From assembly GCF_042186555.1 (NCBI RefSeq), contig NC_133330.1, positions 166,681,099-166,745,098 on the forward strand: a stretch of DNA of 64,000 bases, read 5' to 3'. Each line of letters begins with the position of its first letter. Position 1 is the stretch's first letter. The notes below the pieces were generated by a model that made no database searches, was not told the origin of the DNA, and saw only the letters and a list, made by a program, of their open reading frames with translations. Positions 22,456 through 34,522 of the stretch are shown one piece after another. The position numbers and the translations under genes are program-made. Source of the stretch: Aquarana catesbeiana. Its lineage: Eukaryota > Chordata > Amphibia > Anura > Ranidae.

Positions 22456-22955
22456 GCTGGCAGGCATGTAGAAGGAGCAGGAGGCTCCGAGCGCATAGCC
22501 TATCATTCTCTCTGCCCTTTCCTCTTCCCAGTGAAATCACTTCCACCTGTGTATTCCACACTGTTTGTAGAGGACTTCCTGATGTACACAGGGTGTCCAT
22601 GCCCCGTGGATTGCGGCGGTGGAGTCTGCAGGACAGGATGAGTGGCCGATGTTGATCTTACATATGATGAGCCTAATTATACTAAATATCCTATGAGTGT
22701 TCTTAATCTCTTGTGAATAAATTACTTCTTTTTAATGCTGCACTTAGGTGGCGCTTCCTCCTTGTCTTTTTCTCTGGCATAAACAAAGATTGTGTACTAC
22801 AAGACACCTCCCTCTTACGACAGGAGTATGCCTTATATCATTAAGAATTTCAAATAGTGCAGAATGTTCTTAAATGTGCTAATTGACACAAATTCCACTT
22901 ATAAAATCTATGTTCAAAGGCAGTCCCCATAAAGTGCCGTAAAAGTGCAGAATAT
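22456..22955. other. Unassigned sequence
   Basis: It contains GTGAATAAATTACTTCTTTTTAATGCTGCACTTAGGTGGCGC, which looks like a repeat terminus. No gene is supported. Confidence 0.3.
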
Positions 22956-23050
22956 TATTATACAGGATTTATATAGCGCCAACAGTTTGCACAGTGCTTT
23001 ACAACATGAGGACAGACAGTACAGTTATGATGCAATTCAATACAGGAGGA
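22956..23050 (-). mobile_element. LINE (L2/CR1-type) 3' tail
   Basis: ATTATTATACAGGATTTATATAGCGCCAACAGTTTGCACAGTGCTTTACAACATGAGG matches the tail at 20783 and, inverted, 52380-52430. Confidence 0.65.
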
Positions 23051-23269
23051 ATATGGTGACTTGTTTCTGATTTCAGTGAACACTGGTGTTCCCTTTCTAA
23101 AAAAATCACTCACCGGTTGTCCATACCCCTTAATTTATTATTTGGGTCCCCTGCGCTTGCACTCTCTTGTGCTCCTCATATATCCCACCAATAGATATTC
23201 TTTCCCGAGGAACCCTCATTAAGGGCAGGCAGATCCCCACTCCATCACCTCTCCAATGTGAGACAGTAA

Positions 23270-23520
23270 TACTGTATGTAGAAAAAAGACCGGGAAGGCA
23301 GCAGGCAATAGTGTGATACCATTTATTAAAATAATTAAAAATAATTAAAGCAAGTAATATTGCACTTACAGGTATATAGAATATATGAGCACACAATAAG
23401 GAAGCTGGTTAGCCACAGAGGAATACTATCCAAGCTTCAATGACCAGAAATGACACAGCGGAAATGATATTGGAGGCTCCGCCCAAAGCATTTCGTCAAT
23501 CTGGTTGAACGAAAAAAACA
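23270..23520 (-). other. Possible PLE pseudo-LTR relic
   Basis: On the minus strand 23520-23470 reads GTTCAACCAGATTGACGAAA, ATGCTT, TGGGCGGAG. This matches stem II (GTCAA/TTGAC with a bulge), the GAA element and a decayed palindromic stem III of a PLE hammerhead. The CUGANGA part is not intact. Assignment is weak. Confidence 0.3.
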
Positions 23521-23539
23521 TACTCATGTATGGCCAATA

Positions 23540-23960
23540 TTAAGCTGGCCATAGATGGATCGAAATTTAGCTAGTTCAGCAGGGTCAAGTTGATTTTTGA
23601 TCGTCTGACTGCTCCCGCTCCACAGAAGTCAATCTAATGATCACCTTCTATTGAAAGGGCTTGTTGGAAATTTTTTATACATCTGCTGCTGCAGCCACTC
23701 ACTGATCAGTAGATTCCAACAGCAGAGAGTCCCCACTGTCAGAATCTAATATCTCAGTGGGGAGAATTCCTCTCTCCACCTGCAATTGAGTAGATGGGGG
23801 AATCCATTGTTTAATTTTTTTTTCAGCCCACTGGTTGAATGGAAAAAAATTATCAATCTATGGCCAACTTAAAGCCTGGTACACATGGGCTGAATATTGG
23901 CCGGTTCAATAGAATCTGGCCGACATTGCATCTGGCGTGTATGGCAGCCTATCCGACAGA
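23540..23960. mobile_element. MITEs with AAAGCTGGCCATAGATGG ends
   Basis: TTAAGCTGGCCATAGATGGATCGAAATTTAGC starts at about 23548 and inverted CAATCTATGGCCAACTTAA ends near 23874. A related unit (GCCTGGTACACATGGGCTGAATATTGGCCGGTTCAATAG) follows. A further copy is at 39318. Non-coding. Confidence 0.6.
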
Positions 23961-23964
23961 AGCC

Positions 23965-24417
23965 AATTAGGCTCGATTCACATCTATGCATGTTGCTTTT
24001 GAGCGTTTCTGAAGTGTTTTTTGTGGTGCTTGCCGGGTTTTTGAACAGCGTTTTGACAGCGTTTTTGCCGATTTTTTTGTTTTTTTTGTTTTTTTACAGT
24101 TTTTTTGCAGACTGTATACAGTCTAAAAAAAAATTTTAAAAAACGCCAAAAACGCAAAACGTGTCAAAAACGTGTCAAAAACGCTGTAAAAACGCTGTAA
24201 AAACGCTGTACTTGCGTTTTTGATGCTGGTCCATTGAATTCTATTACATGCAAAACGCTGCATTTTGCATGAAAAAAAGTCCCTGACCCTTTCCAAAAAC
24301 GCAGAGGTACAAAAATGCGTTGATGTGAACATGTTTTATAGGAACCCATGTTAAAAAATTCCCATGCATTTCTGCAAAATGCATCAAAAAACGCGTTAGT
24401 GTGAATGGAGTCTTAGC
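23965..24417. mobile_element. MITE rich in AAAAACGC repeats, copy 1
   Basis: It runs from TTAGGCTCGATTCACATCTATGCA to GCGTTAGTGTGAATGGAGTCTTA, with imperfect terminal inverted repeats. The middle has T-rich then A-rich arms around GACTGTATACAGTC and repeats of AAAACGCTGT. Copy 2 is at 38598-39092. Confidence 0.7.
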
Positions 24418-24642
24418 GCTCACAGCCATTGGCTGCGAGCGCTGACCAGTGTGTTCTGGCGGGGAGGAGCAGTCTCCCTGTCACAATGCAATAACACAGC
24501 GTGGAGATCGCTGTACTATCATCCAACAGTTAGTACGGAGACCTCCTCGCAAGCTTCTCAGTTTTTTTTCATTCAGCCCCCTGATAGTGTATACAAGGCA
24601 TAAGAATGTCAAGGATAGTACGCAAGTAAATTGTATCTTTAA

Positions 24643-25021
24643 GGCTGGGTTCACACTGGTGCGATGCGGAAAACCCTGTGACTCCTGTGCGGCTTCCCGC
24701 ATTGCACATGAATCACCAGACTGACATCTGTGAACTGCTGTAGGTGTCAATGTAAAGTTAATGACACCCCCAGATCGGTTCACAGATCGCAGTGTGTGAA
24801 ATGGTGCAGGAATCAGATCGCATAGGTGTGAACACCCCTGTAATCCGATTCCAGTGTGGACCAAAAAAAAGGGTCCTACACCATTTTGGTGCAAATGCGA
24901 TGCGGTTTCAGTAATACAGTTTGTATGGCTTAATTTGCATCGCACAGACATTGCACGTGATCTGCACAGCAATGCGGTGAGAATCACATGCGATGTCTGT
25001 GATCGAAGTGTGAACCCAGCC
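24643..25021. mobile_element. TTAA-flanked palindromic MITE
   Basis: GGCTGGGTTCACACT at the left and AGTGTGAACCCAGCC at the right are perfect inverted ends, flanked by TTAA on both sides (24639-24642 and 25022-25025). TTAA duplication suggests piggyBac or Kolobok mobilisation. Matching short peptides on the two strands result from the palindrome. Confidence 0.8.
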
Positions 25022-25079
25022 TTAAACATGACAGGAGTCTTTCCACATGTGGTCTTAAGTGATCGTTAACCATTACTAT

Positions 25080-25439
25080 GTGCGTTACTTGTTAGATTGC
25101 CCACTCCTGGTATTATGGCTCTTCCCTGTGGATTCTGTGTATTTGTATGGGGCTTGGAAAGGGCATGGAACATTGGTGTAACAGGGTATCATAATTTAGG
25201 AAAATCTTGTAAGATAATTTCATCTTTGCAAACAAGCTAACTTTTTGTCTCTGGTGGCAAGTTTCCTGGCTTACACTACACATTTATATGGGTTTATTTT
25301 TGTGTCCAGTCAGTACTCATATTGGCGTTTCAGACATTGTTTCCCCTGCTATTGCACATTTTTTACATTTACAGTTTTCATTTTCAATACCCATTTATTC
25401 TAGTAACTCCTTAGAAAGAGAAGTATGGGTTTGGGGTTT
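25080..25439. other. Unassigned sequence with a repeat shared at 31680-31870
   Basis: CTTTTTGTCTCTGGTGGCAAGTTTCCTGGCTTACACTACACATTTATATGGGT and TTTCCCCTGCTATTGCACATT recur at about 31706-31830. It is an interspersed non-coding repeat of unknown type. Confidence 0.4.
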
Positions 25440-25878
25440 TCCCCCATCATACTTACCTAGGTGGATGCAGCATTGGTCCAATACTGCATGTGTCCCCTGG
25501 CGCCTCTACACTGAGAACCGAGCGATTGAACATCCCTGATGGCTCGGTTCTCTCAGCTCCCTGAGCAGAGAGCTGCTGACTGTCAATCACACGCTCACTG
25601 GAGCGCTGAGCTGTGGAGGGGCCGGGGGGGGGCTGTCTCAGGCTCTCAGCGGCTCGCTGAGAGCCTGAGACAGGTGTCAGTCCAGGCACCTGGTGGATCC
25701 AGACTTCCATTGTCAGGATGATGAGGTGCCTGGACTGATTCCTGTGACGTCAGCAGAGAGCGGATTTTAGTTCACTCTCTGCTGAAAACGGGTCACAGGA
25801 GTGCAAAACGCATTGCACTCCTGTGACCCATAGGAGAAGCCTAGCCAAACGAGCCCAGGCTGGACTTCTCCTTTAACC
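25440..25878. mobile_element. MITE-like repeat with internal hairpins
   Basis: It ends GGACTTCTCCTTTAA at 25878. Inside are inverted segments GTCTCAGGCTCTCAGCG/CGCTGAGAGCCTGAGAC and TCAGTCCAGGCACCT/AGGTGCCTGGACTGA. It abuts the unassigned 60 bases before piggyBac copy 1. Non-coding. Confidence 0.5.
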
Positions 25879-26139
25879 AGGGACTTTCCCCCCTTCCTGC
25901 CCAAGCCAATTTTTAGCTTTCAGCGCTGTTGCTTTTTAACCTCTTGACATCCGGGCCATAGCCGAATGACGGCTACAGCGCAGACCTCAATTTCCGGGAG
26001 GCCGTCATATGACGGCCTCCCCTTTCCTCGCTCTCGTGTGCGCTCACGAGCATGCATCGGGGGAATTCTGTGTTGGCCGTGTCCCTTGGACACAGCCAAT
26101 CACAGATCGCTGTAAATGGCCATCTGCGCAATCAATCAG

Positions 26140-26350
26140 TGCACATCTGTTCCGCCTCATCAGTGCCCATCTGTGCCGCCTCATCAGTGCACATCTGTGC
26201 CGCCTCATCAGTGCACATCTGTGCCGCCTCATCAGTGCACATCTGTGCCGCCTCATCAGTGCACATCTGTTCCACCTCATCAGTGCCATCTGTGCCACCT
26301 CAGTGCCCATCTGTGCTCATCAGTGCCGCCTCATCAGTGCCCATCAGTGC
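26140..26350 (+). repeat. Minisatellite in piggyBac copy 1
   Basis: About nine units of CATCTGTGCCGCCTCATCAGTGC (23 bp), immediately upstream of the transposase start. The same array is about four times longer in copy 2. Confidence 0.9.
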
Positions 26351-26393
26351 AGACTTAGCACACACCTGTGTAGTCGCATCATCACCAGCAACC

Positions 26394-28219
26394 ATGTCCA
26401 AAAGATGCTTTTCCGCCAAGGAGGCGTACCAAATACTTTCCCAGGCCGACGAGAGCAACGGGGAGCTCTCTTTTTCGGATTCCCTTTCAGACTCCGATTC
26501 TGAGTTGAATGTAAATTATGAGCCAGTCCTCAGTAGTGAAACACTGAGTGACTCAGAGGAGGAAGATTTTCGGCCCACCAAATGAAGGCATTCTGGTGGG
26601 GAGGCAGTGGCATCCACCAGCACCGCAGTGCCATCCACCAGCACCGCAGTGCCATCCACCAGCACCGCAGTACCTCGGCAAGAAAGGCCAAGGACCCATG
26701 CCAGCCTTCTCTATGCCCTTCAGAACCCCTTGTGGCTTCCTCCTAATTCAGAAGAAGCCAACATTTCCCCTTTCACTGCCCAGCCAGGAGTTCAGGTGGA
26801 CACGGAGAATTTTTCCCCAATCAATTTTTTTTATTTAATTTTTACCGAGGACATGCTATCAACAATTGTGGCCCAGTGCAACCTTTTATGCACAGCAATT
26901 TATTTTAAATAATCCAACGTCCTATTATGCCTGTCCCTACGAGTGGAGAGACCTAACGGTGGAGGAGTTGAAGGTTTTTTTAGGCCTCACATTTTGTATG
27001 GGACTCACCAAAAAAAAACACTTTGATGTCCTATTGGTCAACCCACCCCATCCTCCACATGCCAATCTTCTGCAAGATAATGCCCAGAACCATATACCTC
27101 ATGATAATGAGGTTCCTTCATTTCAATGATAATACCCAGTGCCCTCCCCGAAATGACCCAAATTATGACAGGCTTTTCAAAATTCGGCCACTTCTAAATT
27201 ATTTTTCTGTAGTATTCCCCCAGCTGTTTACAACGGACCAACACATATGTGTGGATGAGTCCCTTGTTAAATTTAGTGGCAGGCTTAAAATCAAACAATT
27301 TATTCCCAGAAAAAGGTCCCGCTATGGGGTGAAGGTATACAAATTATGTGATCGAGTCACAGGGTACATGTATGCCTTCAAAGTGTACGAAGGGAAGGAC
27401 ACCCAGCTGCAACCCCCTAATTGCCCAGACTACTTGAGATCAAGCGGGATAATTGTTTGGGACCTCATATATCCCCTACTGGAGAAAGGCTACCATTTAT
27501 ACGTAGACAACTTCTACACATCTCTGCCCCTGTTCCACAACCTTCACCGGAAGAAGACACCAGCATGTGGCACCGTAAAAAAGACCCGGAAGTGCTTTCC
27601 TCAAAGTCTTGTCAATAAGAAGTTGAGAAAAGGAGAAACGGCAAGTCTGCGAAACAAGGAGATTTTGGCAGTGAAGTGGAGGGACAAAAGGGATGTCTAC
27701 ATGTTGTCTTCGATCCACAATGATACCTTCGTGGAAATCCCCAGAATTAATGGCCCCGAAATGTATCTATAAATATAATTTGTTCATTGGGGGAATCGAC
27801 TTCAATGACCAAATGTTGGAACCATACCTTGCCACAAGACGGACACACCATTGGTATAAAAAAGTCGCAATTTATTTTTTTCAATTGGCCATATACAACA
27901 TATATGTAATTTACAGCAACTCCACCCAAAACCACAAACGCTTCCTCGGCTACCAGGAGGAAGTTTTCACTGCCCTTTTATTCCCGAATGGGCCACCAGA
28001 AAATATCCGATCAAATGTTCTTAGTCGACTCTCCGAATGCCACTTTCCCGATAAAATCCCTCCCAAACCAACAGGCCAACGATGTAAAAAAAAATGTAAG
28101 GTAAATACCAGAGCAGGAGTCAGAAGAGACACATCTTTTTATTGTGTACAATGTCCTTCCCAACCAGGCCTCTGCATAGGTGAATGTTTTCACCATTACC
28201 ATACTTCAATAAATTATTA
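26394..28219 (+). pseudogene. piggyBac transposase, copy 1 (decayed)
   Basis: It starts MSKRCFSAKEAYQIL at 26394. A TGA at 26583-26585 replaces the CGA seen in copy 2 (a CpG-type change), and frameshifts near 26690, 26850-26880, 27010 and 27760 split the rest. The catalytic Asp sites are readable: VDESLVKFSGRLK (about 27250), YVDNFYTSLPLFHN (about 27500) and GGIDFNDQMLEPY (about 27790). The C-terminal Cys-rich domain ends CIGECFHHYH (28170-28200). It lacks the ~15-residue Ser/Pro segment present in copy 2. At the point where copy 2 has its frameshift (27875-27881) this copy keeps seven Ts and the frame is open. Not functional. Confidence 0.9.
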
Positions 28220-30497
28220 ATGAAGTATGGTAAACGTAACCCTCAGTTCATGTCTTCACACACCTTCACACCCCTTATGCCACTGCCTGCTCTGTAACTG
28301 ACCCTGGCTTGTTTTTCGACCACGCTTCTGTCTGCTGATTCTGTACATACCTCTGCCTGATCTGGAACTGACTTTGGACTGTTATTAGACCATGCTTCTG
28401 CCTAACGATTCTGTACATACCTCTGCATGATCTAGAACTGACCTTGGACTGTTTGACCATGTTTTTTGCCTGCCTCATGGACTGATCTTGTACCCTGCTA
28501 CTGGACTAGTGGGATTCAACACAGGGGTCTCACATATGTGAGGGGCTCCAGAATTGTTTTCCTGGATGAAGAAAACAATTTTTTTTGTTTTCTCAATCCT
28601 AGATTAGGGTCTGGAGACTCGGAGGCTTCAAAGAGATTTGGTGGGAGAAGCCTCTACCCCTGTCCCCATTCTGTCCTGAACGAGGCCCTACTTCTGCCTG
28701 CTGCCTATAGGACTTACTGCCATTATGTCTCTGCCTGTCACACTGACCACACCACATGTTCCTGCCTACTACCAGGACCAATATTTTTGGCACTGCTGAG
28801 AATATCTCTGCCTGCACTGACCCTGGACTTTATATGGACAGTATCCCTGCCTGCTGCCTGGACAATTGTGTTCACCGTTGCTGACCAAGTCCCTGCCTGC
28901 TGCCTGAACCACTGCTATCCTCCAGTGTACAACTGCGCTACTACAACCACAGGTAATCTTTTGTTGAGCTTTGCTCAGCATAATGTATTTTGGGGTGTAA
29001 TTCTTGGCATGTGCATGCTATGTGTCCCTGGAACACCTGATGGTGTTCCTTGCATGTTGGATCTCTGTATGTGGCCAGGCTGTGTAGAAGTCTCATACAT
29101 GTGGTATTGCCATACTCAGGAGGAGTAGCAGAATGTATTTTGGGGTGTAATTTTTGCTATCTAAATGCTATGTGTTGGAAATATCTTATAAACGGACAAC
29201 TTTGTGTAAAAAAATGCGTTTTCATTTTTTTTCCACATTTTCCAAAAACTTCTGGAAAAAAATTAACCGTTCAAAAGACTCATTATGCCTCATAGATTAT
29301 ACGTTGGGGTGTTAGCTTTCCAAAATGGGGTAATTTTGTGGGTGTTTCCATTGTCCTGGTGCTCCAGGGCCTTCAAAAGTGTGTAATAGGTGGTTGAGAA
29401 ATGTGATGTGTAATTTATGCTCCTAGAACACCTGATGGTGCTCCCTGCATGTTGGGCCTCTGTATGTGGCCAGGCAGTGAAAAAGTCACACACATGTGGT
29501 ATCGTAATACTCAGGAGGAGTAGCAGAATGTATTTTGGGGTGTTGTTTTTGCTATCTAAATGCTGTGTTGGAAATATCTTATAAACGGACAACTTTGTGT
29601 AAAAAAAATGCGTTTTAATTTTTTTTCCACATTTTCCAAAAACTTCTGGAAAAAAATGAACCATTCAAAAGTCTCATTATGCCTCATAGATTATACGTTG
29701 GGGTGTTAGCTTTCCAAAATGGGGAAATGTGATGGTGCTCCCTGCATGTTGGACCTCTGTATGTGGCCAGGCAGTGAAAAAGTCACACACATGTGGTATC
29801 ACCATACTTAGGAGGAGTAGCAGAATGTATTTTGGGGTGTCATTTGTGGTATACACATGCCATGTGAGAGAAATAAGCTATTACAATGACAATTTTGTGA
29901 AAACAAAATCTTAATTTTGCAAAGAATTGTGGGAAAAAATTACAACTTCAAATAACTCACCATGCCTCTTACTAAATACCTTGAAATGTCTACTTTCCAA
30001 AAAGGGGTTATTTGGGGGGCATTTGTACTTTCCTGGCTTGTTAGGGTCTCAAGAAATGAGATAGGCCGCCAGTACATCAGATATGATAATTTTTTTGATT
30101 TGCACCATAGCTTGTAGACTCTAAAACTTTCACACAGACCAAATAATTTTCACAGATTTTTGGTTATTTTTACCAAAGATATGTAGCAGTATAAATTGTG
30201 GCCAAAATTTATGAAGAAAAATAACTAATTTGCAAAATTTTATCACAGAAATTAAGAAAAATTTGTTTTGTTTTTTCAAAATTTTCTGTCTTTTTTCATT
30301 TATAGCGCAAAAAATAAAAAACCCAGAGGTGATCAAATACCACCAAAAGAAAGCTCTATTTGTATGAAAAAAGGATAAAAAAATAATTTGGGTACAGTGT
30401 TGCATGACTGAGTAATTGTCATTCAAAGTGTGAGAGCACTGAAAGCTGAAAATTGGTCTGGATAGGAGGGGGGTTTAAGTGCCCAGTAAGCAAGTGG
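28220..30497 (+). repeat. piggyBac copy 1 3' region with tandem repeats
   Basis: Non-coding. Near 28270-28470 three ~70-bp units contain GATTCTGTACATACCTCTGCCTGATCTGGAACTGAC. From 28980 to 29735 a ~390-bp unit (GTATTTTGGGGTGTAATTTTTGC...CTTTCCAAAATGGGG) is present about twice, with a third partial copy. The last ~200 bases contain GCACCATAGCTTGTAGACTC and lead to the terminal repeat. Confidence 0.7.
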
Positions 30498-30501
30498 TTA
30501 A

Positions 30502-31521
30502 ATGACAATTGCGCAGTCATGCAACACTATACCCAAACAAAATTTTTATAATTTTGTTCCCACAAATAGAGTTTTCTTTTGGTGGTTATTTGATCACCAC
30601 TGGGGTTTTCATTTTTTGCTAAACAAATAGGAAAAGACCGAAAATTTTTATAAAAGAAAAGTTTTTCTTAGTTTCTGTTATAAAATTTTGTAAATAAGTA
30701 AGTGTTCTCCTTCACTGATGGGCACTGATGAGGCTGCACTGACAGGCACTGATAAGATGGCACTAACGAGGTGGTACCAATGAGGTGGCACTGATGAGGT
30801 GGCACTGATGGGCACTGATGATGGGCACTAATATGCAGCACTGATGGACACTGATAGGGGGCACTGATGGGCGTTGATAGGTAGCACTGGTATGCAGCAC
30901 TGATGGGCATTGATAGGCGGCACTGATGGGCACTCATATGTAGTACTGATAGGCATTGAAAGGCTGCACTGATGGGTACTTATGGGAGGCACTGATGGGC
31001 ACTGATAGGTGGTGCTGATGGGTAGCACTGATGGACACTGATAGATGGCACTGATAGGCATAACTGATGAGGAGGCACTGGCAGGCATTTATGATGGGCA
31101 ATGATTGGCATCATTTATGGGCACTGATTGGCATCCCTGGTGGTCATGGGTGGGCATACCTGGTGGTCATGGGTGGGCATCATTGGAGGGCATCCTTGGT
31201 GGTCCTGGGTGGCATCCCTGGTGGTCCTGGGTGGGCATCCTCGGGGGGGCTGCACTGATAATCAGACCCCTCCTGTCAGGAGAGCACTCGCGACTGTCAG
31301 AAGCGATAGAGGAAAAGCTGATACACGTTTTTTCCTGTTTACACTGTGATCAGCTGCGACTGGACACAGCTGATCATGTGGTAAAAAGCTTCCATCAGAG
31401 GCTCTTTACCTAGATCGGAGTTGCAGTGTGTCAGACTGACATACCACACCACTGATCGCCACGCTGCGCGCCCCCGCGGGCACATGCTGGCTTGTTATCC
31501 TGCTGGACGGGTGGGAAGCGG
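30502..31521 (-). mobile_element. Non-autonomous piggyBac relative, inverted
   Basis: It starts directly after the TTAA that ends copy 1 and ends before TTAA at 31522-31525. Its left part (GACAATTGCGCAGTCATGCAACACTATACCC) is the reverse complement of copy 1's 3' subterminal region; its right end inverted reads CCGCTTCCCACCCGTCCAGC. The minisatellite 30712-31085 is the reverse of that in copies 1 and 2. There is no transposase. The outermost ~80 bases of the 3' end are missing at the left. Confidence 0.7.
30712..31260 (-). repeat. Minisatellite of the inverted piggyBac relative
   Basis: Degenerate units of GCACTGATGGGCACTGATAGG run to about 31080, then a different array (GGTGGTCATGGGTGGGCATCC) to about 31250. 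The first is the reverse-complement counterpart of CATCTGTGCCGCCTCATCAGTGC. Confidence 0.8.
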
Positions 31522-31525
31522 TTAA

Positions 31526-32234
31526 GCATACATATTAACCTATCTTGTAACACATTGAGACAATTTTCTTGTCTATATTGATAGTACCTGGAGGTACTTA
31601 GTACTGGGAGGGGCCAGTTTTCCCTCTGGGGATAAATTTTCTTTTCCTTTGAGATCATGATCTGTCTGGTTGCAGAATCATCACTCACATTTGCAAACAC
31701 TAGGTGACCTTTTGTCTCTGGTAGCAAGTTTCCTGGCTCGCACCACACACTTATATGGGTCTATTTTTGTGTTCAGTCTGTCCTCGTGTTAGGTTTTCAG
31801 ACACTGTTTCCCCTGCTATTGCACATTGTTTACATTTTCAGTTTTCATTTTCAACACACATTTAGTATAGCACCTCCTTAGTATATATATTAACCTCACC
31901 TGTAAGACATTGAAATAATTTTCTTGCCTATATTGACAGTACACATTTAATTTCTTTTCACCCCCCCCCTTTTTTTTTTTAGGTTGGTCTTTGGTATTTT
32001 TTTTACCACAGCCATAAACTCTCTTGTGCCACCTCATTGGTTTTCCCATTGGGTGTCCCCTTGGCCCCCTTCCTTGACTCCTGTGTCTGACACCGAGCAG
32101 CGGTCACCATTTGGAGGCGCTATGTTTTATCAAGTACCAAGCTGGTCTGTAAGTCCCTTTTTAGAAAATCAATATGTAGGGTGGTGGCACCCCCCGCTTT
32201 TCTAGGGAGTGCTTTAATACAGTTTATGTATCTG
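31526..32234. other. Unassigned, includes a short interspersed repeat
   Basis: TTAACCTATCTTGTAACACATTGAGACAATTTTCTTGTCTATATTGATAGTAC at 31538 recurs as TTAACCTCACCTGTAAGACATTGAAATAATTTTCTTGCCTATATTGACAGTAC at 31890. No gene is supported. Confidence 0.4.
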
Positions 32235-32585
32235 TTTTTTAGGAATAGAGTTGTTGCTTACACACGGTCAACCCAAAGTCCAACCAAAGTCCGACCGTCA
32301 AGAACACAGTGACGTACAACACTTACTACGGGACTAGAAAAAGGAAGTTCAATAGCCAGTAGCCAATAGCTTCGGTCTTGTCATTTTTGGAACAGCATAC
32401 AGACGATCGGTTTTCTCGATAGGAATTGGTTCCGTCGGAAATATTTAGAACATGTTCTATTTCTAGGTCCATCAGAATTTTAGGGAAAAAAAGTGAGATG
32501 AGGCCTACACACGATCGGAATAGACAATGAAAAACTTCCATCGGACTTTTTCTGTCGAACATTCCACTCGTGTGTACGCGGATTT
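32235..32585. mobile_element. Harbinger-like MITE relative
   Basis: CTTACACACGGTC on the left and GTGTGTACGCGGATTTAG on the right with internal GGTTCCGTCGGAAAT and CTTCCATCGGACTTT resemble the MITE at 51019-51451. Ends were not defined precisely. Confidence 0.45.
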
Positions 32586-32599
32586 AGAAGAAAAGAGGA

Positions 32600-33014
32600 A
32601 GATGGTAGGCTTCCAATCATGGAATGACCAGCACAGTCTCCAGACTGAAACCCCATCAAGCTGGTTTGGGATGAACTGGACAGAAGGGTGAAAGCAAAGC
32701 AATCTACAAGTGCAACACATTTGTGAGAACTTCTGCAACAGTGTTGGGAATAACTTTCTGAACAATATTTGATTTTTGTTGTAGAAGGAAAGCTACAAGT
32801 GTGTTCGGCTGTTAAATCAACAAACGGTGGTTACTTTGATGAGCCAAAAATTTAGATTATATTTTGTTAAAGAAAACAATTCCATTATTTATTTTTTTAT
32901 GTCCAATAATTTATTTGTTCTATGCTTTGTTTTCAGATTACATTGAGACAATAAACTATGTAAATTTCAAAAAAACTGGAAAAATGGGTTATGCTAAGAC
33001 TTTTGACCAGTAAT
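32600..33014 (+). pseudogene. Tc1-like transposon D, 3' end fragment
   Basis: The sequence from 32620 reads, with one stop in place of the usual Leu, SPD.NPIKLVWDELDRRVKA then ELLQQCWE, which is the end of a Tc1 transposase including the catalytic Glu region (here Lys replaces Glu, PIK). Downstream to 33014 is the 3' untranslated part and a terminus ending TTTTGACCAGTAATGTACAG. The 5' two thirds are missing. This is a fourth Tc1 family in the window. Confidence 0.7.
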
Positions 33015-33029
33015 GTACAGCGTATGAAA

Positions 33030-33260
33030 CATTGTGCTTATTTAAACGTAAAACAAGTTCTTTACTAGTGAAAGGTGATACTTTTCAGATTAAGCCTTAT
33101 ATAAACTGTACAATGAAAATGTGGTATGTGCAATCTGTTATAAATGTAGTAAACAGTACAGTTACCAGACTACTAACAATAGAAAGGCTAGGATTAAAAG
33201 GCATAGAGATGACACTGAAACTGGAAGGTTAAGGTCTAATGCACCTGAACACTTTTCCAT
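33030..33260 (+). pseudogene. PLE-type GIY-YIG nuclease fragment
   Basis: One frame gives GDTFQIKPYINCTMK and the next VCAICYKCSKQYSYQTTN followed by ARIKRHRDDTE. Together these match the C-x-x-VVYxIxCxxCxxxYVGxTxNxxxxRIxxHR pattern at the GIY-YIG start of PLEs. A frameshift occurs near 33120. Only about 75 residues remain. Confidence 0.6.
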
Positions 33261-33445
33261 TGACACTAACCTTTACAAATCAGGTGTTTGTCAGTTCGCA
33301 TTCCTTGTTTTGGTGCAATGGTGTTTTGTTGCAATCTGACATTATTTCAAATTCATTCCAAATAGCTACCTCAGCTTTAAAGTGACATTAAACTCTGGTT
33401 TTAAAGACAATCTTTTCAAGTATGTATTCTTAATTAAAAAAATAC

Positions 33446-33555
33446 TTTCCTGACAGACTCCATGGCAGCCTACGTGTGGGTTAACCCCGCCTCCTCTCCA
33501 ATGCTATAGGACCCCATTCCCATAAATGAGTACTCACCACTAGCTACTGCGTTCC
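33446..33555 (+). repeat. DIRS left inverted terminal repeat
   Basis: It runs from TTTCCTGACAGACTCCATGG to ACTAGCTACTGCGTTCC. Its inverse is 38404-38513 with two differences (TCTGTC against TCCATC). Confidence 0.93.
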
Positions 33556-34226
33556 TTTTTTGTCCTCCTCCAATGGACCTACTCAAGATGTTCACGTCCG
33601 GTCGGACGGATCCAGGATTATGGCATACCTCTTGCGGTGCAGCTCAGGGCCCAGCCACGGGCGGGCGAGTAGCGTCTGAGGCTGAAGGTTTTCCGCTTGT
33701 GGTGGAGGGATGGTTGCCTCTGTATGCCGAAAACTTCTGGAAGTATCAACGGCTGGCAAGGTCGGAAGCATGTTTGTCTCCATGGCAGTGTTTTTCTGTG
33801 TATCCTGTCTTTCCTCAGGTATCTCCGGCCTCTATGTCAGTGAGACCAGTCGCTTTTGGGTCCTTTTCCGCCCCTCATGGCGGCTGGAGTGCTGGTGCGT
33901 TCCAGCTCGCCTCACCACTTCCGGGTACGGCGTTCGCGCCGTTCGCGCATGCGCAGTAGCCTCCATGAGACCGAGGCTTGGCTCGCGCACGCGTAATACG
34001 GCGTAATGCTCTGGAACCGCGCATGCGCTGTACGATCGCTGACCTACGGCGCAGGCGCGTCGTGGGCGGTGACGTCACGGGCGGGGAGCTTCAAATACCG
34101 CTCTGAGACTCCCTCACAGTGGGATTTCCCTCACAGTGAACGGGAGTGGAGCGGTCTTCCCCATGCCCAGCTCTGGTCAACTTTAGGTGAGTGTTTGCAG
34201 CACATAGGTATACTTTGTGTGTTGAA

Positions 34227-34522
<296 letters not shown>

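Larger units (their letters stand above)
25940..30497 (+). mobile_element. piggyBac transposon, copy 1
   Basis: It is flanked by TTAA (25936-25939 and 30498-30501). The left end CCTCTTGACATCCGGGCC and the inverted right end CCACTTGCTTACTGGGCA form an imperfect terminal repeat. A hairpin (GGGAGGCCGTCATATGACGGCCTCCC) lies at about 25997. The organisation matches copy 2 at 53615 throughout: minisatellite, transposase, long 3' region with two ~390-bp repeats. Confidence 0.9.

Noticed and set aside
30715..30830. CTGATGAGG phrases as hammerhead cores
   Set aside because: They recur as minisatellite units with no GAAA element or stems.
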